From positions 1 through 64,000 of the forward strand of contig JAKCWW010000771.1 in assembly GCA_026260175.1 (NCBI GenBank): a stretch of 64,000 bases of DNA, in the 5' to 3' direction. The notes beneath the pieces are model-generated. The model saw only the letters and a list, made by a program, of their open reading frames with translations, was not told the origin of the DNA and did no database searches. The first letter of the stretch is position 1. Every line of letters starts with the position of its first letter. A program made the position numbers and the translations under genes. Origin of the DNA: Reticulitermes lucifugus (Eukaryota; Arthropoda; Insecta; Blattodea; Rhinotermitidae). This document shows, piece after piece, positions 37,216 through 48,345 of this stretch.

Positions 37216-37948
37216 CACGGCATGTGAAAAACGGACGGCAGCGAAAGCTAAATATTTGGTATTCTCCAACGTAATCCGATACAAGATTGCCCCAGTCCTA
37301 AGTATGGTGCATCCCTTACGTTGACAACTTTATACTGGTGCAGGCAAACAAGAGGATCTGTGTTCCAAGAAGGGCAGCATGCTCTCGAAAGACCACCCTT
37401 CTTGCTGACATATGCACCAGAGGTTGTTTTAAAGCTAATAAACTAACAAATGGAAGTCTGACTCGGTCGTTTAAAAGAACGGTAGTTATTCTTTTGCTCC
37501 GTACCAGAGACAGCTCACAGACTACCTCGTGTTTCGTTTGCTGGTATTGTTATTCATTTGTCTGCAGACGACGGGAAAATGTTAACTAGCACCCAAGGCA
37601 ATCGGAAACTGCTCACCCAGGTGTATATATTCATACATGTCATCCATCACCTGCCGGGTCTGCTTTCAGTCCAAAACTCAGTGTAAGTTACTGAGTCCAC
37701 ACATTTTAATGCGCTACTTGCGTAGGGGTAAAGAATTTTGATGTCGTCTCCCTCCGTTTCGACCTCATGTAGAATATAATAAATTACATATGTGTATTGG
37801 ATTCAATTTTGTATTGGGAACTCAAATAAAACTGTATAGCGAGTATTATGTTGCATCAATTCTGTGGATTCGTAATCCGTGCGTTTAGCTAACCACGTAA
37901 AGCGTAGTGGTTACTTTGTCTACCACTTGCTTCAATAAGCAAAAACTC
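37216..37948. other. no gene seen
   Basis: An 83-codon plus-strand frame at 37338-37589 has no recognisable motif. Near 37890 'gcgtagtggttactttg' faintly resembles the dispersed repeat at 48.1, 61.5 and 63.3 kb. Confidence 0.4.
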
Positions 37949-38105
37949 TCAAATAAAACAAACAAATAATCTGTCAACACAATATATATTTGAAACACTA
38001 TCAAACAGCTATATGTAAATAGCCATTAATGTAGCCGAAACATGTAGCTGTTCACAATGTTTGCACTATATGTCGTGTTGACGGTTATTTGTTGGTTTTA
38101 TTTGA
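37949..38105. repeat. foldback element
   Basis: Arms of about 70 bases are inverted around 38027. The left arm begins 'tcaaataaaacaaac' and includes 'tgtcaacacaatata'. The right arm ends 'gttggttttatttga' and includes 'tatgtcgtgttgac'. The centre contains 'gccgaaacatgtag'. It is a small non-coding inverted-repeat element, probably a MITE relic. Confidence 0.85.
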
Positions 38106-38384
38106 CTAAATGCAAAGGGGATGAATCGTATCCTAGAAGACTGCACTCTTCACAATTCAGATGAATTCCCTGATTTGTCGTTTTTTCATAATCCCCATCA
38201 TTTAACGTCTGAATGTGGAGCGATCCTGAGAATTCGTCTTGAGCCGCACAGTTGCAACAAGTAGGTCAAGAGAAAAACAAGACAGGCAATGCACGTATAA
38301 CGTAATATTGAAGCGCATTCGCTTAACCATTTTTGCCGTGAAAAAGCAATACGTATTAAACATTATGTGTGTCTGTATAATTTC

Positions 38385-38825
38385 TTTAGTTATCTAGCAT
38401 GCAAATCGCATATCTTGTGCGCCGTATTATATTGTTAACTGTGGCCTGCTTGGCTCTACCACATTTTTCCACATTATCTCATAAACGGCATGATCTTCGA
38501 AAAAAATTATTGAAACTAAAATGTGCGTTTTGATGTTATCTACAACTTTGTCTGAAACATTTCTCATTCTTAGAAGAATTCAGAGCGATATTATCATGAA
38601 TTTATATAGGGCTTCATGTAAAGTACCCATTATTCTTGTCGGATTTTAATAACAATTGAATTTTCTCGACAGTTTTTTTTTGTGAAATCCATAAATATAA
38701 AATTTCATAAAATTCCGTCCAGTGGGAGACGAGCTGTTCCATGCGGACAGACACGACGAAGCTAATGGTCGCTTTTCACGATTCTGCTAACGCGCCTAAA
38801 AAGGCACTTGTGCCAGACGAGGCAA
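38385..38825 (-). repeat. dispersed repeat X, copy on minus strand
   Basis: Read on the minus strand this stretch follows 43555-43985 block by block. Shared blocks are 'ggcgcgtt', 'gtccgcatggaaca', 'ttatgaaatttt', 'gtcgagaaaat', 'aaatgtttcagacaaa', then 'ccgtttatgagataatgtgg'. The two copies lie in opposite orientation 5 kb apart. The class is unknown. No frame is conserved between copies. Confidence 0.85.
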
Positions 38826-39094
38826 ACTAAACCACTTTACTGGCAAGCAATATGGACAATTAATGCACTCTCTCATTTAGAGACACTGCGCAAGTTTTCA
38901 CAGTTGAGACTATTTTTATACAAAAATATTGTATCTATAGAACACGGACTGCATTTTAATATTATACACGTCTCTGACCTCTGAGAAATCATGGTGTTAA
39001 TATTCAGCTCCATAAAAACTCACATATCAGCAGCATGTGGTATCGATTAACTTATGTAATAGACCGATAGATACACATGACGCGAAAAATTGAC

Positions 39095-39300
39095 TAGATT
39101 TTAGGCACTTTCGACAAGCAACTGCTGAAAGTGACTATTAATTTCGGAATACCTCACTATTCGTCCGTCCATTTCTCTGTTAGCATGTAACAACTCAACT
39201 CCCACCAAACGGATGAGTAAAAATTCATACTGGAGATTTGTACTAAAATTTGTCCATACTTCGCTATTTTGATGCAAATGGGACAACAATTACAGACAAT
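39095..39300 (+). repeat. dispersed repeat X, shorter diverged copy
   Basis: Shares 'aagcaact', 'ctattaa', 'cgtccgtcc', 'caactc', 'actccca' and 'aaaattcat'-like blocks in the same order as 43555-43720. It is more diverged and covers only the first half of the repeat. Confidence 0.6.
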
Positions 39301-39429
39301 TTACATGAACACCTACGTACACTTATGACTACTTCAGTTACTAACGTTACCACGGTTACTTTCATTACCAATGTTACCAGTGTATAAAGGATTATGACAG
39401 TTCGCTTGGTTAACACGATTATCAATGTT

Positions 39430-39545
39430 ATCAACAAATAAGTTTATTACCAACAAATTGCACTTGTCCATAGACAGATAGCCACTCCTACATGTTTCGG
39501 CTATTATTTATAGCCATCTTCAGGGAGCATCATTATATACTAAAA
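39430..39545. repeat. dispersed TTTCGG-core repeat, single arm
   Basis: Contains 'ctcctacatgtttcggc' and 'gccatcttcagggag', which match 26620-26665 in reverse complement. A partner arm is not visible nearby, so this seems to be half of a foldback element. Confidence 0.55.
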
Positions 39546-39622
39546 GACCTACACAGCATCAGCATGCAGCTTTGTCGGTTGTAAGATGTACAATATTAAA
39601 AACTTTACCAATATTTCTATGT

Positions 39623-40102
39623 TTACTGGGGCTGCTCTGGTACTAACGTGACTATGGTTCCATGGTTGCTATAGTTCCACGAAGGCGCCAGACCTGTTTC
39701 ACTCTGTTCACATTTACCACTTTGTTTTACATTTTGACACTCCCTAAAATATGCGTGACTATTATCACAAGCCCTGATATCCAGCAACAAATAAAAGATC
39801 AGGCCAAAAATAACTAGTCTGAAAGTATTACAAATACCGTAGCCTTCACACCCCTGAATATTTCTGTAAATTCTGTGAAATGTGTCCACATTTAACCTGA
39901 TCTGTTTGAAGTTATGTCTTGCGTATACAGAAAAATTGTCTAACCATACTCGTGTTATGAAACAAAAAACTGATACTGCAGCTACACCTGCTACTAGGAC
40001 ATCAAAAGAACGGACGGAATGCTGCCAAAAGCAACCATGACTGCCATGACTGGCCGCTATGAAATTACCATGAAATACTGTTCTATTCTGCCCACAACAC
40101 AA
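39623..40102 (-). CDS. unrecognised 159-codon open frame, possibly two membrane segments
   Basis: The longest open frame in the window, starting with ATG at 40102 on the minus strand. I do not recognise the protein. It shows two hydrophobic stretches, VLVAGVAAVSVFCFI at about residues 35-50 and LVIFGLIFYLLLDI at about residues 95-108, and several cysteines. There is no signal peptide, and neither promoter nor neighbouring exon is visible. In AT-rich DNA a frame of this length is uncommon but not impossible by chance over 64 kb and six frames. It could also be a decayed piece of an unidentified transposon, since repeats flank it closely. Confidence 0.2.
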   Translation of the reverse strand: MCCGQNRTVFHGNFIAASHGSHGCFWQHSVRSFDVLVAGVAAVSVFCFITRVWLDNFSVYARHNFKQIRLNVDTFHRIYRNIQGCEGYGICNTFRLVIFGLIFYLLLDIRACDNSHAYFRECQNVKQSGKCEQSETGLAPSWNYSNHGTIVTLVPEQPQ

Positions 40103-40234
40103 AGCATGTAAATTGTGTGGGAGGCTGGAAATTTTTATATGGAACTGGAAACAATTCTAATACCAAATTGTCTTTGTGTTTCGTTTTATACCGCTGCCGG
40201 TATCTAGGGTTATGTAGCGTCGATGGTTAAGTTA

Positions 40235-40440
40235 GCTGATGGATGATGAATTGGAAAGGATGTGGAAGGAAGCGGTCGTGGCCCAGTCGAGGTATTATAT
40301 CGACATCTGTGTAAAAAAAAAGTGACAGAAATCAGGCTAAATTGCAGTCAGTACAGCCGGCAGGTAAGCTGATATTTGAACCGGGTACCTTCTGAAAACA
40401 CCAACGTGCTCGGTCTATCTCACAAGCTGAAACTGTCCTG
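40235..40440 (-). mobile_element. SINE family 3 copy
   Basis: The blocks 'attggaaaggatgtgg', 'gcggtcgtggccc' and 'atatttgaaccggg' recur from 25093-25250. On the minus strand the last block reads CCCGGTTCAAATATC, close to the B-box consensus. A run of nine A near 40313 interrupts the body. No target duplication was found. Confidence 0.65.
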
Positions 40441-40877
40441 ACAAAAGCCTACATTTTAAACAGTAAAAACGGTCATTCTTAGAAAGTATTATGTGACAGC
40501 TCAGCACGTGGTGCCATTCCCCATAAGTCTGGCGGCAACGACTCAGATGGCGACTGTCGGAGTTACAAAACCAGTAAGCGCCATTTCTGGGCTGAGTCAC
40601 AAACGGTACAAGTCAGTTTGTTTGCATACGTAGGGCACAACATGCATCTTAGGTTGTAATATGAAATTGAGAAAGCTTATACAAGACGTAAGGCTACAGG
40701 CTTGTAATATGCAAGTGCCTTGTTCGAATCTCTGCCGAAGCACCTCATTGAGCTATTTTCTGATTTTACTCATGATCTACAATCACGTACCCCACGATTT
40801 TCTTCTTCCATCCTACTATTCGGCGTCATGTAATACCAGTTAATCACAGCGTCGTTAAATATGCCACAAAAATACAC

Positions 40878-41152
40878 ATAAAATTGTCCCTGTGCAAGCC
40901 ATAACAGCACATGAGGGCGTGGTGGTGCAGCTCTACTCATTCGGCACTACAGAGACGTGAGTGGTCAGCTTCATGCTCCGGCTACTTTATCTCGGTGAAA
41001 GAGCCCCGGACCCGTTGTATAGTAGGCTGAATATTTACGACAGCCAGTCTGGGTGCTTCGGAGAAAATATCGTGTCCTTGCCAGCAATCGAACCACGATT
41101 CTTCGATACTTTAGCTCGCAGCCTAGTTCGCCATACAGACTACGTTATACCA
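40878..41152 (-). mobile_element. SINE family 1 copy
   Basis: Minus-strand copy with 'aaaattgtccctgtgc' at its tail end, then 'cggcactacagagacg', 'gtggtcagctt' and 'gaaagagccccgg'. The B-box region reads GGTTCGATTGC on the minus strand. The head end is 'gtgggctggtataacgtag', comparable with 24507-24790. A weak, diverged flanking repeat ('aaaatacacata' / 'aaatatggcata') may be its old target duplication. Confidence 0.8.
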
Positions 41153-41224
41153 GCCCACAAATATGGCATATATATATATATAAATTAAATAAAGCTGAGT
41201 GTCAGAGAAAGAACACAGACTATG

Positions 41225-41640
41225 TTAAACTGTAAAATGCAATAGCCGATCCGACACAGCTATATGGATCAGAGTCCTGGATATAACGAAATAACAGAAG
41301 GACCAATTGAGACAGCTAACACGTGAATTCTAAAGGTTGTAAGTAACATGCGATCACAACGTTTCAGGAAACCAAGCATTCGGACAATAAATAAATAGGC
41401 GCTATATCTGACATCTCAGACAACATAACGGAATAACAAAAAGAACTACTTTCACCGCCTAGAAAGAACTGATGAAAGCAAATTTTCTAAAAATGTAACC
41501 AATATAAACACGACAGAGTGGGTAAAAAGTACATCGTAAAATTATGGACGGATCAATTCCTACTTGAGCGTTGGAGTCGGAAGACTGTATCAAGAATAAT
41601 ACCTTTCGGTGGGTATGATAATAATCCATAATTTTATAAA
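41225..41640 (+). pseudogene. LINE 3' ORF remnant, family D
   Basis: Fragments in different frames fit one order known from insect non-LTR elements: LYGSESWI first, then KDQLRQLTREF, RNNKKNYFHRLERTDESKF, and LWTDQFLLERWSRKTVSR. The last block corresponds to the G-R-P-x-K-R-W-x-D-Q-F-L-L-E-x-E-Q tail. Several frameshifts separate the blocks, so the copy is long dead. It represents a different family from the CETWS type. Confidence 0.65.
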
Positions 41641-43500
41641 AGCCCACTTCTTCCCGTCCTTCCGGGAGATAAGAGCCCCATGCAAAATAAGTTAGGAAAT
41701 GTCTGCAGCGCGTAACAATTCTGGCACTTTCGAAATCACGACTGTATTTTGTTTTTCACGTAGGACCGTGTGTTACGCTTAGATTCTCAACTCTTTCTTC
41801 GGCCTCTCTGATTGTGCCTTATTCGTTATTTATCTCATACATGGAGATAACGTATATCCTGTACTTTTCTCGTAAGGGAGACGACGTCATATATCTTGCA
41901 TTTGTCTCGTATATCGCAAGATGTTTCAGATAGACAATTGTTTCTTAGACCGCATTAGTACCTCACACAGAACACAGTCTGTCTGCAGTAAGCTGACCAA
42001 TCGCATGAATGTAAGCAGGTCTGTATGCAGAGTGCTGTTATCCATGTCCGATTTTAACCAAAGAGTTACATACACCTCCTCCATGTAGGTTGGCTGTTCT
42101 ATTATTTGCGGAGTGTTACAAAGACCAAATGGGGAAAAGAATATCAATGTCCCTACCGAGCCATTTATGGACACAGCCTTAAATAAAAGAGTGGCGGCCA
42201 GAACGCAGAATGTAGAGGGCGTGACCGTAGCATATTCGCGTGGTAATGCTACAACTCCAACAGGAAACATGAAGGATGTACAAGACGACAAAAAGGCGCC
42301 TTATAGCTAATATGTTCACGTAAATATATTTTTAAAAAGATTATAACTTCAAGGGGCTGTTAGTAATCGATATTGTAGTTCTGCTCTTGGAATATACCTT
42401 TCCTTTCTTTAACGTCTAATGCAATTTACTGCACAATACACACACTTGCTTTGCGGCAATTCGGTGACGGGTCATATCCGCCGGAAATGACGCCATTTTA
42501 ACTTGCTACTGAAGCGCGATGAGAGAAGTCAAAATGATAAAAGAGAGCTGTGGTTCATAAAATGGTCTGAGGCATGAGTTGATTGAAGAGAGACCACACA
42601 TAGGAGTCAATAAGAACGATAATTCACGGCTCCGTAAGAATGGCGCCACAACCCGTGGGACAATCACACAACTCAGCACATATTGAGTGATTCTGTATAG
42701 TCAGTTACACGAAAAGCGTTGCCCACAAACCCCTGACTTCTTTATTCCACAGGGTATTTGGTGACTCTGTACCAAATTTCTTTCGCACAATTACGTAACC
42801 GCCGGACAGGACTGTACAAGGTTATTTCTATAGCCACCAGTTATCCTGCCAGAGGCCTAAAACATTTGCGAGGTCTCCTTCACTATTTTGTCGTGACTTT
42901 CGACACAGTGTCTTCAAACAGGCCAGTCTCCTCATTCTGAAGTCCTTACATAGTCGGTCTTACCAACTATTGTAAAAATGAGGTCTGCGCTCTTCTGGGA
43001 TATTACACCGCGTCGTGTAGTAAACATTTATTGCTGCAAGTACACATAAATCAATGTATCAAACTCAGGGGGTAAATACACATTTTTATAAATAAAAATA
43101 AAAAACGTAAGCCCCTTCTTGGAAGTCAATTCACCTGCAGGCACGAAAGAGATCGACAAATATTTAAAAAATATATATAGCCAGGACACAAGAGAAATTT
43201 CCTGACTTGTGAGACTACAATTAGAGAACCCCATTTCTTAGTCACTTAAAAATTGTTCTCTCGTTTCTGCAGCACTAAGTACAAGGAATTTTCGATAAGT
43301 GAGGTTTCTTATATCCTCAAAAGTAAATGACAAGTCAGTGCAAGGTTAAGGCATTGGCTAAATGTGCTGCAAAAGCGTAGTTTAAAGGGAACGCATTGTG
43401 GGCCTAAAATCCCAATCGTCAAAACTGCTTTTGTTTCTGCATTTATATGCTTCACTTGTGGGCAACGGGCATATTTAATGGCAATTATTTATACATACAT
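41641..43500. other. no gene seen
   Basis: Overlapping open frames of 121 codons (minus, 41926-42291) and 65 codons (plus) occur in the same stretch. Neither is recognisable and I regard both as chance. Confidence 0.4.
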
Positions 43501-43510
43501 ACATACATAC
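43490..43510. repeat. (CATA)n microsatellite
   Basis: About five CATA units directly upstream of repeat X at 43555. Confidence 0.9.
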
Positions 43511-43554
43511 CTTCTGATCTGAAGGTGTAGGGTTTGTGGTAAAGTTAACGTGTT

Positions 43555-43985
43555 CAAACCTCCAAATCTCTAACCGGGCATTTTTATAGGCGCGTTCGCA
43601 AAATTGCGAAAAGCAACTATTAACTTTGTCACGTCCGTCCGTCTGTCTGTCCGTCCGCCAGTTCCGTCCGCATGGAACAACTCGGCTCCCAACTGTACGG
43701 ATTTTTATGAAATTTGACATTTAAGTATTTTTCGAAAACATGTCGAGAAAATACAAGTTTCATTACAATCTGAAAAGAACAACGGCTACTTTTCATGAAG
43801 ACCTATGTACATTTATAACAATATCTCGCTGAATTTTTCGTAGAATGAAAAATGTTTCAGACAAAAGACACTGTTTTACGTTCAATATCTTTTCCTCGAA
43901 AACTGCCGTTTATGAGATAATGTGGAAAACTATGGCACAGCCGGACAGGCACATGCGCTTTGTAAGCTGTACAACCAAGGATAAA
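43555..43985 (+). repeat. dispersed repeat X, copy on plus strand
   Basis: A repeat of about 430 bases that recurs inverted at 38385-38825 and in part at 39095-39300. It opens with a 'ggcgcgtt' block and a pyrimidine-rich 'cgtccgtccgtctgtctg' tract, then 'ttatgaaatttgac', 'tgaaaaatgtttcagac' and 'ccgtttatgagataatgtgg'. The tract resembles non-coding arms seen in many arthropod repeats. I cannot name the class and no terminal repeats were found. Confidence 0.85.
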
Positions 43986-44280
43986 GATACACATTCAGAA
44001 TATGTAATACTTACTTCTGTGCACGGCATTAATGGTTACGTGAACGCGCCTCAATGTTACGTTTATAATTTTATGTACACTGCCTCTCTTGTTACCTTTC
44101 TTTTCACATTCGATTGTTATTAATACGTTAGTTATGTGGCACTCTAGCAAGCGGGGGAAAATTCTATGAATATATATATAAACAGTGCCATGTTTTTTCT
44201 TTCGATCTCTAATGACTCATTCGTTAATTTTGTTCGAGCGATCCACTTTGAAGAATTTAAAGTCTTACCTTCCAACAGAT

Positions 44281-44519
44281 GGTTGAGGCACTGCGCTACA
44301 AACCGGAACGTCGCGGGTTCGATTCCCGATGGTGTCACTGGNNNNNNNNNNNNNNNNNNNNNNNNNNNNNNNNNNNNNNNNNNNNNNNNNNGCGGCCGGT
44401 GCGTGGGGCTGACAACCTTACCACCTTCATGTGCCGATTGTCTAAAAACCTGGGCGCCTCAACCTCCTGGAGCCCTAAGGGCCTGACAAGGCCTGTAATG
44501 GGATTGCTTTAAAAAAAAT
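44281..44519 (+). mobile_element. SINE family 4 copy with 12-bp target-site duplication
   Basis: The direct repeat CTTCCAACAGAT stands at 44269-44280 and 44520-44531 and brackets the element. The head is tRNA-like, with 'cgggttcgattcccg' as a perfect B-box. The tail is 'gggattgctttaaaaaaaa'. The core 'gcggccggtgcgtgg' resembles the core of family 1 (for example at 29207), so the two families may share a central domain joined to different heads and tails. A 50-base N run interrupts it. Confidence 0.95.
44342..44391. other. assembly gap (50 N)
   Basis: Undetermined bases inside the SINE at 44281-44519, directly after its B-box region. Confidence 0.99.
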
Positions 44520-44900
44520 CTTCCAACAGATACCACTTGTTTCACTCACCGTGCTACAAAGTGTCGTGACAAGAGTCGTCGAATTCTGTCTGCCATTTCG
44601 TGTGCGTTTAGTTTAGCTGTCAGCGTGGCTGTTGTTGTGCTTGCCGCGTCTCAGCACGGTTTATTAGAAACGAATTTTAACTTTCTACTTGATTGGATAT
44701 TTCAGTTCGTTAGAGCAAGTCACGTTAATGAACTTTAAGGAAATATATACACGTACATATTTATCTTGTAGAAATTCCCATTTATTGTGGGGAAACGCAA
44801 AAGCGTAAGATGACTGTATGTATGCAATACGAGAGCAATTTGGTACGTGGCGCAGCAGCCTAGATCATTAAATGTAGCTTATCATACATGTCAACTTTCA

Positions 44901-44985
44901 TTATTTTTCAACATAATCCCATACTCGCACAAGTTTAAAAACTTCCGTCACGGTAGAAGTCGGGCTGCTGCAGTCCAAATCACTC
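44901..44985 (-). pseudogene. mariner-type transposase C-terminal tail
   Basis: On the minus strand QQPDFYRDGS is followed, after a one-base shift, by FKLVRVWDYVEK and a stop. This matches the mariner C-terminal pattern with D-F-Y-x-x-G and K-L-V-x-R-W-x-K-C-x-x-x-x-G-D-Y-V-E-K. Only the last 25 or so codons survive. Confidence 0.6.
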
Positions 44986-45024
44986 ACACTCACAAACACG
45001 CACTTTGCACTTCCACATTACTTG

Positions 45025-45185
45025 CAATCAGCAACTTAACAATGTTGCTCCAGCGACTGCAACAAACTGTTAGTCGCTAGGCGTGATCCTTCAACATGAC
45101 AATGCAGCCCGACACAGCGCACGCCAAACACGAGAAATGTTGCAGTTGTTTCACTGGGAACATCTGGACGATGCATCCTGTCAAA
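45025..45185 (+). pseudogene. mariner transposase relic around the second catalytic aspartate
   Basis: The plus strand gives TMLLQRLQQTVSR, then in another frame VILQHDNAARHSARQTREML, then FHWEHLDDAS. HDNA is the mariner D2 motif, here HDNAARH in place of HDNARPH. The expected following block with PPYSPDLAPS is absent. It lies only 40 bases from a minus-strand tail (44901-44985), so the pair may be parts of one rearranged element. Confidence 0.7.
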
Positions 45186-48104
45186 TTCGATAAAAAGTGT
45201 AGTGTAGACTATCAATATCAAAAAGATTCTAAATACGTCAAACATAATCAAAAATGGTGTAATGAGATAGACTGATATGTCGTTCATGCATTAAGGTATG
45301 CACGGAAAGCATACTTTATACTTCAATTATAATACAGCTTATAATTGTCTTCATGTGTGTGCAACTGACTTACTGAGCAAGTAGTTTCAATGTGTGACTG
45401 TTGTCGTTATCATCAGACAACCTTGATATGTAAATAATTTCATCTGCAACAGATTTCCCGTTGAAATTGTGACAGGCATTTCCAGTGGTAATTACAAGAC
45501 ACGTTAATGGTGACTGCGTTTCGACAGAAAGGTCAAATCGTGGAAAACGTTCTAACAAATAATTCAATCTTTAGCACCATGAAGTTAGCTATACAGAAGC
45601 AGTTACAGAATATGAAGATCAATTTATGCATATGTAAGTTTTTATTATCAGTTGCTATATAATACGTTTATATACTCCCACGTTTCGGCTGACTATCTCA
45701 GCCATCATCAGACAGTCATCGTACATAGACATAAGCAGCGTACATATTGTGTCTGAACGGTAATTGCCAATCCGTTACAGCGGCAGTAAATTTATGCCTT
45801 TAATAAAGAAGTTATCATTTTTAGGGTCTTCACATATCTCCGCAGGACATTTGCTGGTAACAGCTCGCAGTATACCTACCGCAGTACTACACAGACTACC
45901 AGCACAACAAGTACTCAGTTTATCACACTCGGATGCGTCGTCGTTACGATATATTATTTCGGCTATAAAGTGGCATTTATAAAGGTTTCTCCGGCCAAGT
46001 CATTTCGTTTATAGCTGTGCTTTTATCTCATGAAAGCTCGACGAACAACAGACTGTCAAAGCGCGAAGAGAGAGAGATTTGACTTAGAGGCAGACAGAAA
46101 ATTACAGAGTAACAACAGGTAGAGAGAGATTGGCTTAGAAAAATGTGCGTGTAACAGATATCAAATGCATTTCATAGTTACCTCGACAGCTTACTCGACA
46201 CAAGGACTTACTATAAAAAGCTTCCTACTAGAGAGATGAGAAAGTAACGAATTAAAACTGACGGAGCTAGTGCCAAGAGGCTGGATAGCTTAGTCAATAT
46301 AGAAACTGACTCCAAATATAGTAATTAAATAAATATAACGTATTCCATTACGATTAAATTCTGCAGGCGAAATGTCGCCTTATTTCACTTTGAAGCGAGT
46401 TCCGTAAAGAGCATAATAAGAGCAAATTCATTATACATACGACAAGGTTCACTGAGCCCCACGGTATGCTAAGTAGTGATGCGGCTTGTCGTATTGCAAG
46501 TACAGAGTTAGGCAACGGTCGATCACTTGAAATGAATATGTGGCAATATTTATCTTATTCAGGTCAAACAATTCTATTTAGGGGCTTTTGGGGATATTTC
46601 TGTTTATGGTTCCCATTAGTGTGGAAATATTCTTTAGTTGGTATGGTGTAAACGAAAATAATGTATTTCCGTTAGATATCCACTGACAAAGAACGAACCC
46701 ACATTCATAGAGTTAGATATAATACTTCGCGACCCTGGACTACGTAGTCACTTTTCGTTACTCCGTCCAGATAAATACTTGATTATTATGAGTATAAAGT
46801 AGGCCACGATCACTTCCTTCGGCATTATTTCTATGTTATCATTCACAAACCATTCGCCCTTACACAGGCTCTAATTTTTGCCGTTGATGAAACGACAAAT
46901 AAAGGATAAATCAATGAACGTTTTTCATTACAAGGGAAGAGTGCAGACCCTACACAAAAGCCAAGCTCAAAGTAAATTAACAATTAAATTGAATTAAATG
47001 ATTTGTCAATAACAGAAGTCATACGATATAGGAGGAGCAAGCGGCAGGGAATTACAGTTTTATTAAACGTACACGAAATAACGGGGTAGATTTTATTTTA
47101 TGGAAATGAAGTAAAAACATAAATCGGATATACAAACCTTGAACTTGAAACGGACAGGGTATAAGAGACAAAAGCAACACACAACGCGTAAAATATATGA
47201 AGGACAAAAGAGACAGAAACGGGTAAGCATGATAGAATGATGCGAGAAACGCAATCCTTGCAATAGCAGAAGAGAAACTTCCATCTGAAAAGAAGGCAAT
47301 TTTTTTACAAATTTCAAGTGATGGGAAAACAACATAAATTATAATTTGAAATGTACTGACAGAACATGACACGTAAGACAAGTGATGAGATAACATAATG
47401 AACAACACAAATAAAATACATAAACAGAAAAAAACGGATAAATATACCTCGAGAAAGAGAAACTGGAAGCAGATTTTGTGATGCAAAGGCAGCCTACACA
47501 GAAAATAATACAAGGCGGACAAATACAGGGAGACGCGACAGGTACTGAAATCAAATGTAATAAAAGAATGTGGATGACAGAAATACTAAGCTAAACAATG
47601 TGGGTGACTGTTTATAGACAAACATTGTTACGACGGGCGGATATATAAAGGAAAATATTCTGAAAGGTATGAAGAAAGGGACAGTAATACGATGTAATTA
47701 TTGTAAGAAGGAAAACAAATAAAAAATACACAATAAATAAGAGTAAAAAAATATAGTCACATATAATACTAATTAGAAACCAACAGTGTACAAGTTTCTG
47801 GGAAGACACCAAGCAGTTTCAACATGTCTCCGACAGATTATGACCCGGTTGGGCCATTATCAAGGAGTCAAACTTTGTAAAACAAGAAGTATTAAAGCGT
47901 TTACAGTGCGTAAAATAACATTACAGTCCAGCTGTAAATATAAAAACCCATGCAAAACAGCAGAAGATTTGTCAAAATATATATACCTTTTTTTCGATGA
48001 ACATTCCTTACTTCAACAAAATATTCTACAGAATACGTTAAAAGCATAAATTATTATGCAAAGTCTACATCACTTCCTGATGACGGACGTAAAATTATGT
48101 CCTT
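45186..48104. other. no gene seen; purine-rich stretch and repeat core
   Basis: A TTTCGG-core block ('cacgtttcggctgac', then 'gccatcatcagac') lies at 45681-45718. From about 46900 to 47760 the top strand is strongly A/G-rich, which depletes stop codons on the minus strand and creates a 156-codon frame without protein character. No gene was recognised. Confidence 0.5.
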
Positions 48105-48345
48105 AATCTTTTAAAGCCTAGCGGTGACTTTACTTACCACCAGTTTTAACATTCAGATATTCTACATGGTGCTCACATTGTGTTGCGTGTTTGTACGGAT
48201 CTCACAACAAATAGCAACATTTACCTTATACATCAATAACTGATTAGATTTTTTATAACAGAGGTGGAGAGTGTTTACTGCGCGGTACGCACTGAGTCCT
48301 TATATAAAGCAGATTACGTTTAGTCCCTAATTCCAGAGCGTCTGA
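48105..48345 (+). repeat. dispersed repeat Y, copy 1
   Basis: Shares an ordered series of blocks with 61535-61765 and 63345-63570: 'ttaaagcctagcggtgactt', 'caccag', 'taacattca', 'gagtgtttactgcgcggta' and 'gtttagtc'. All three copies have the same orientation. It is non-coding and of unknown class. Confidence 0.75.

Noticed and set aside
41926-42310. Overlapping 121-codon (minus) and 65-codon (plus) open frames
   Set aside because: Neither contains a recognisable motif, and overlapping frames on both strands are more likely chance.
46281-46310. 'ggctggatagcttagtc', similar to the family 1 SINE head
   Set aside because: Only the A-box region matches. No B-box, core or tail follows, so it is too short to call.
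47052-47522. 156-codon minus-strand open frame rich in F, L, S and C
   Set aside because: The opposite strand is strongly purine-rich, which removes stop codons. The residues show low-complexity hydrophobic composition and no motif.
47786-48049. 87-codon frame with a TCLRQIMTRLGHYQG stretch faintly like the RNase H end of a LINE
   Set aside because: The similarity covers only a few residues and no second motif supports it.
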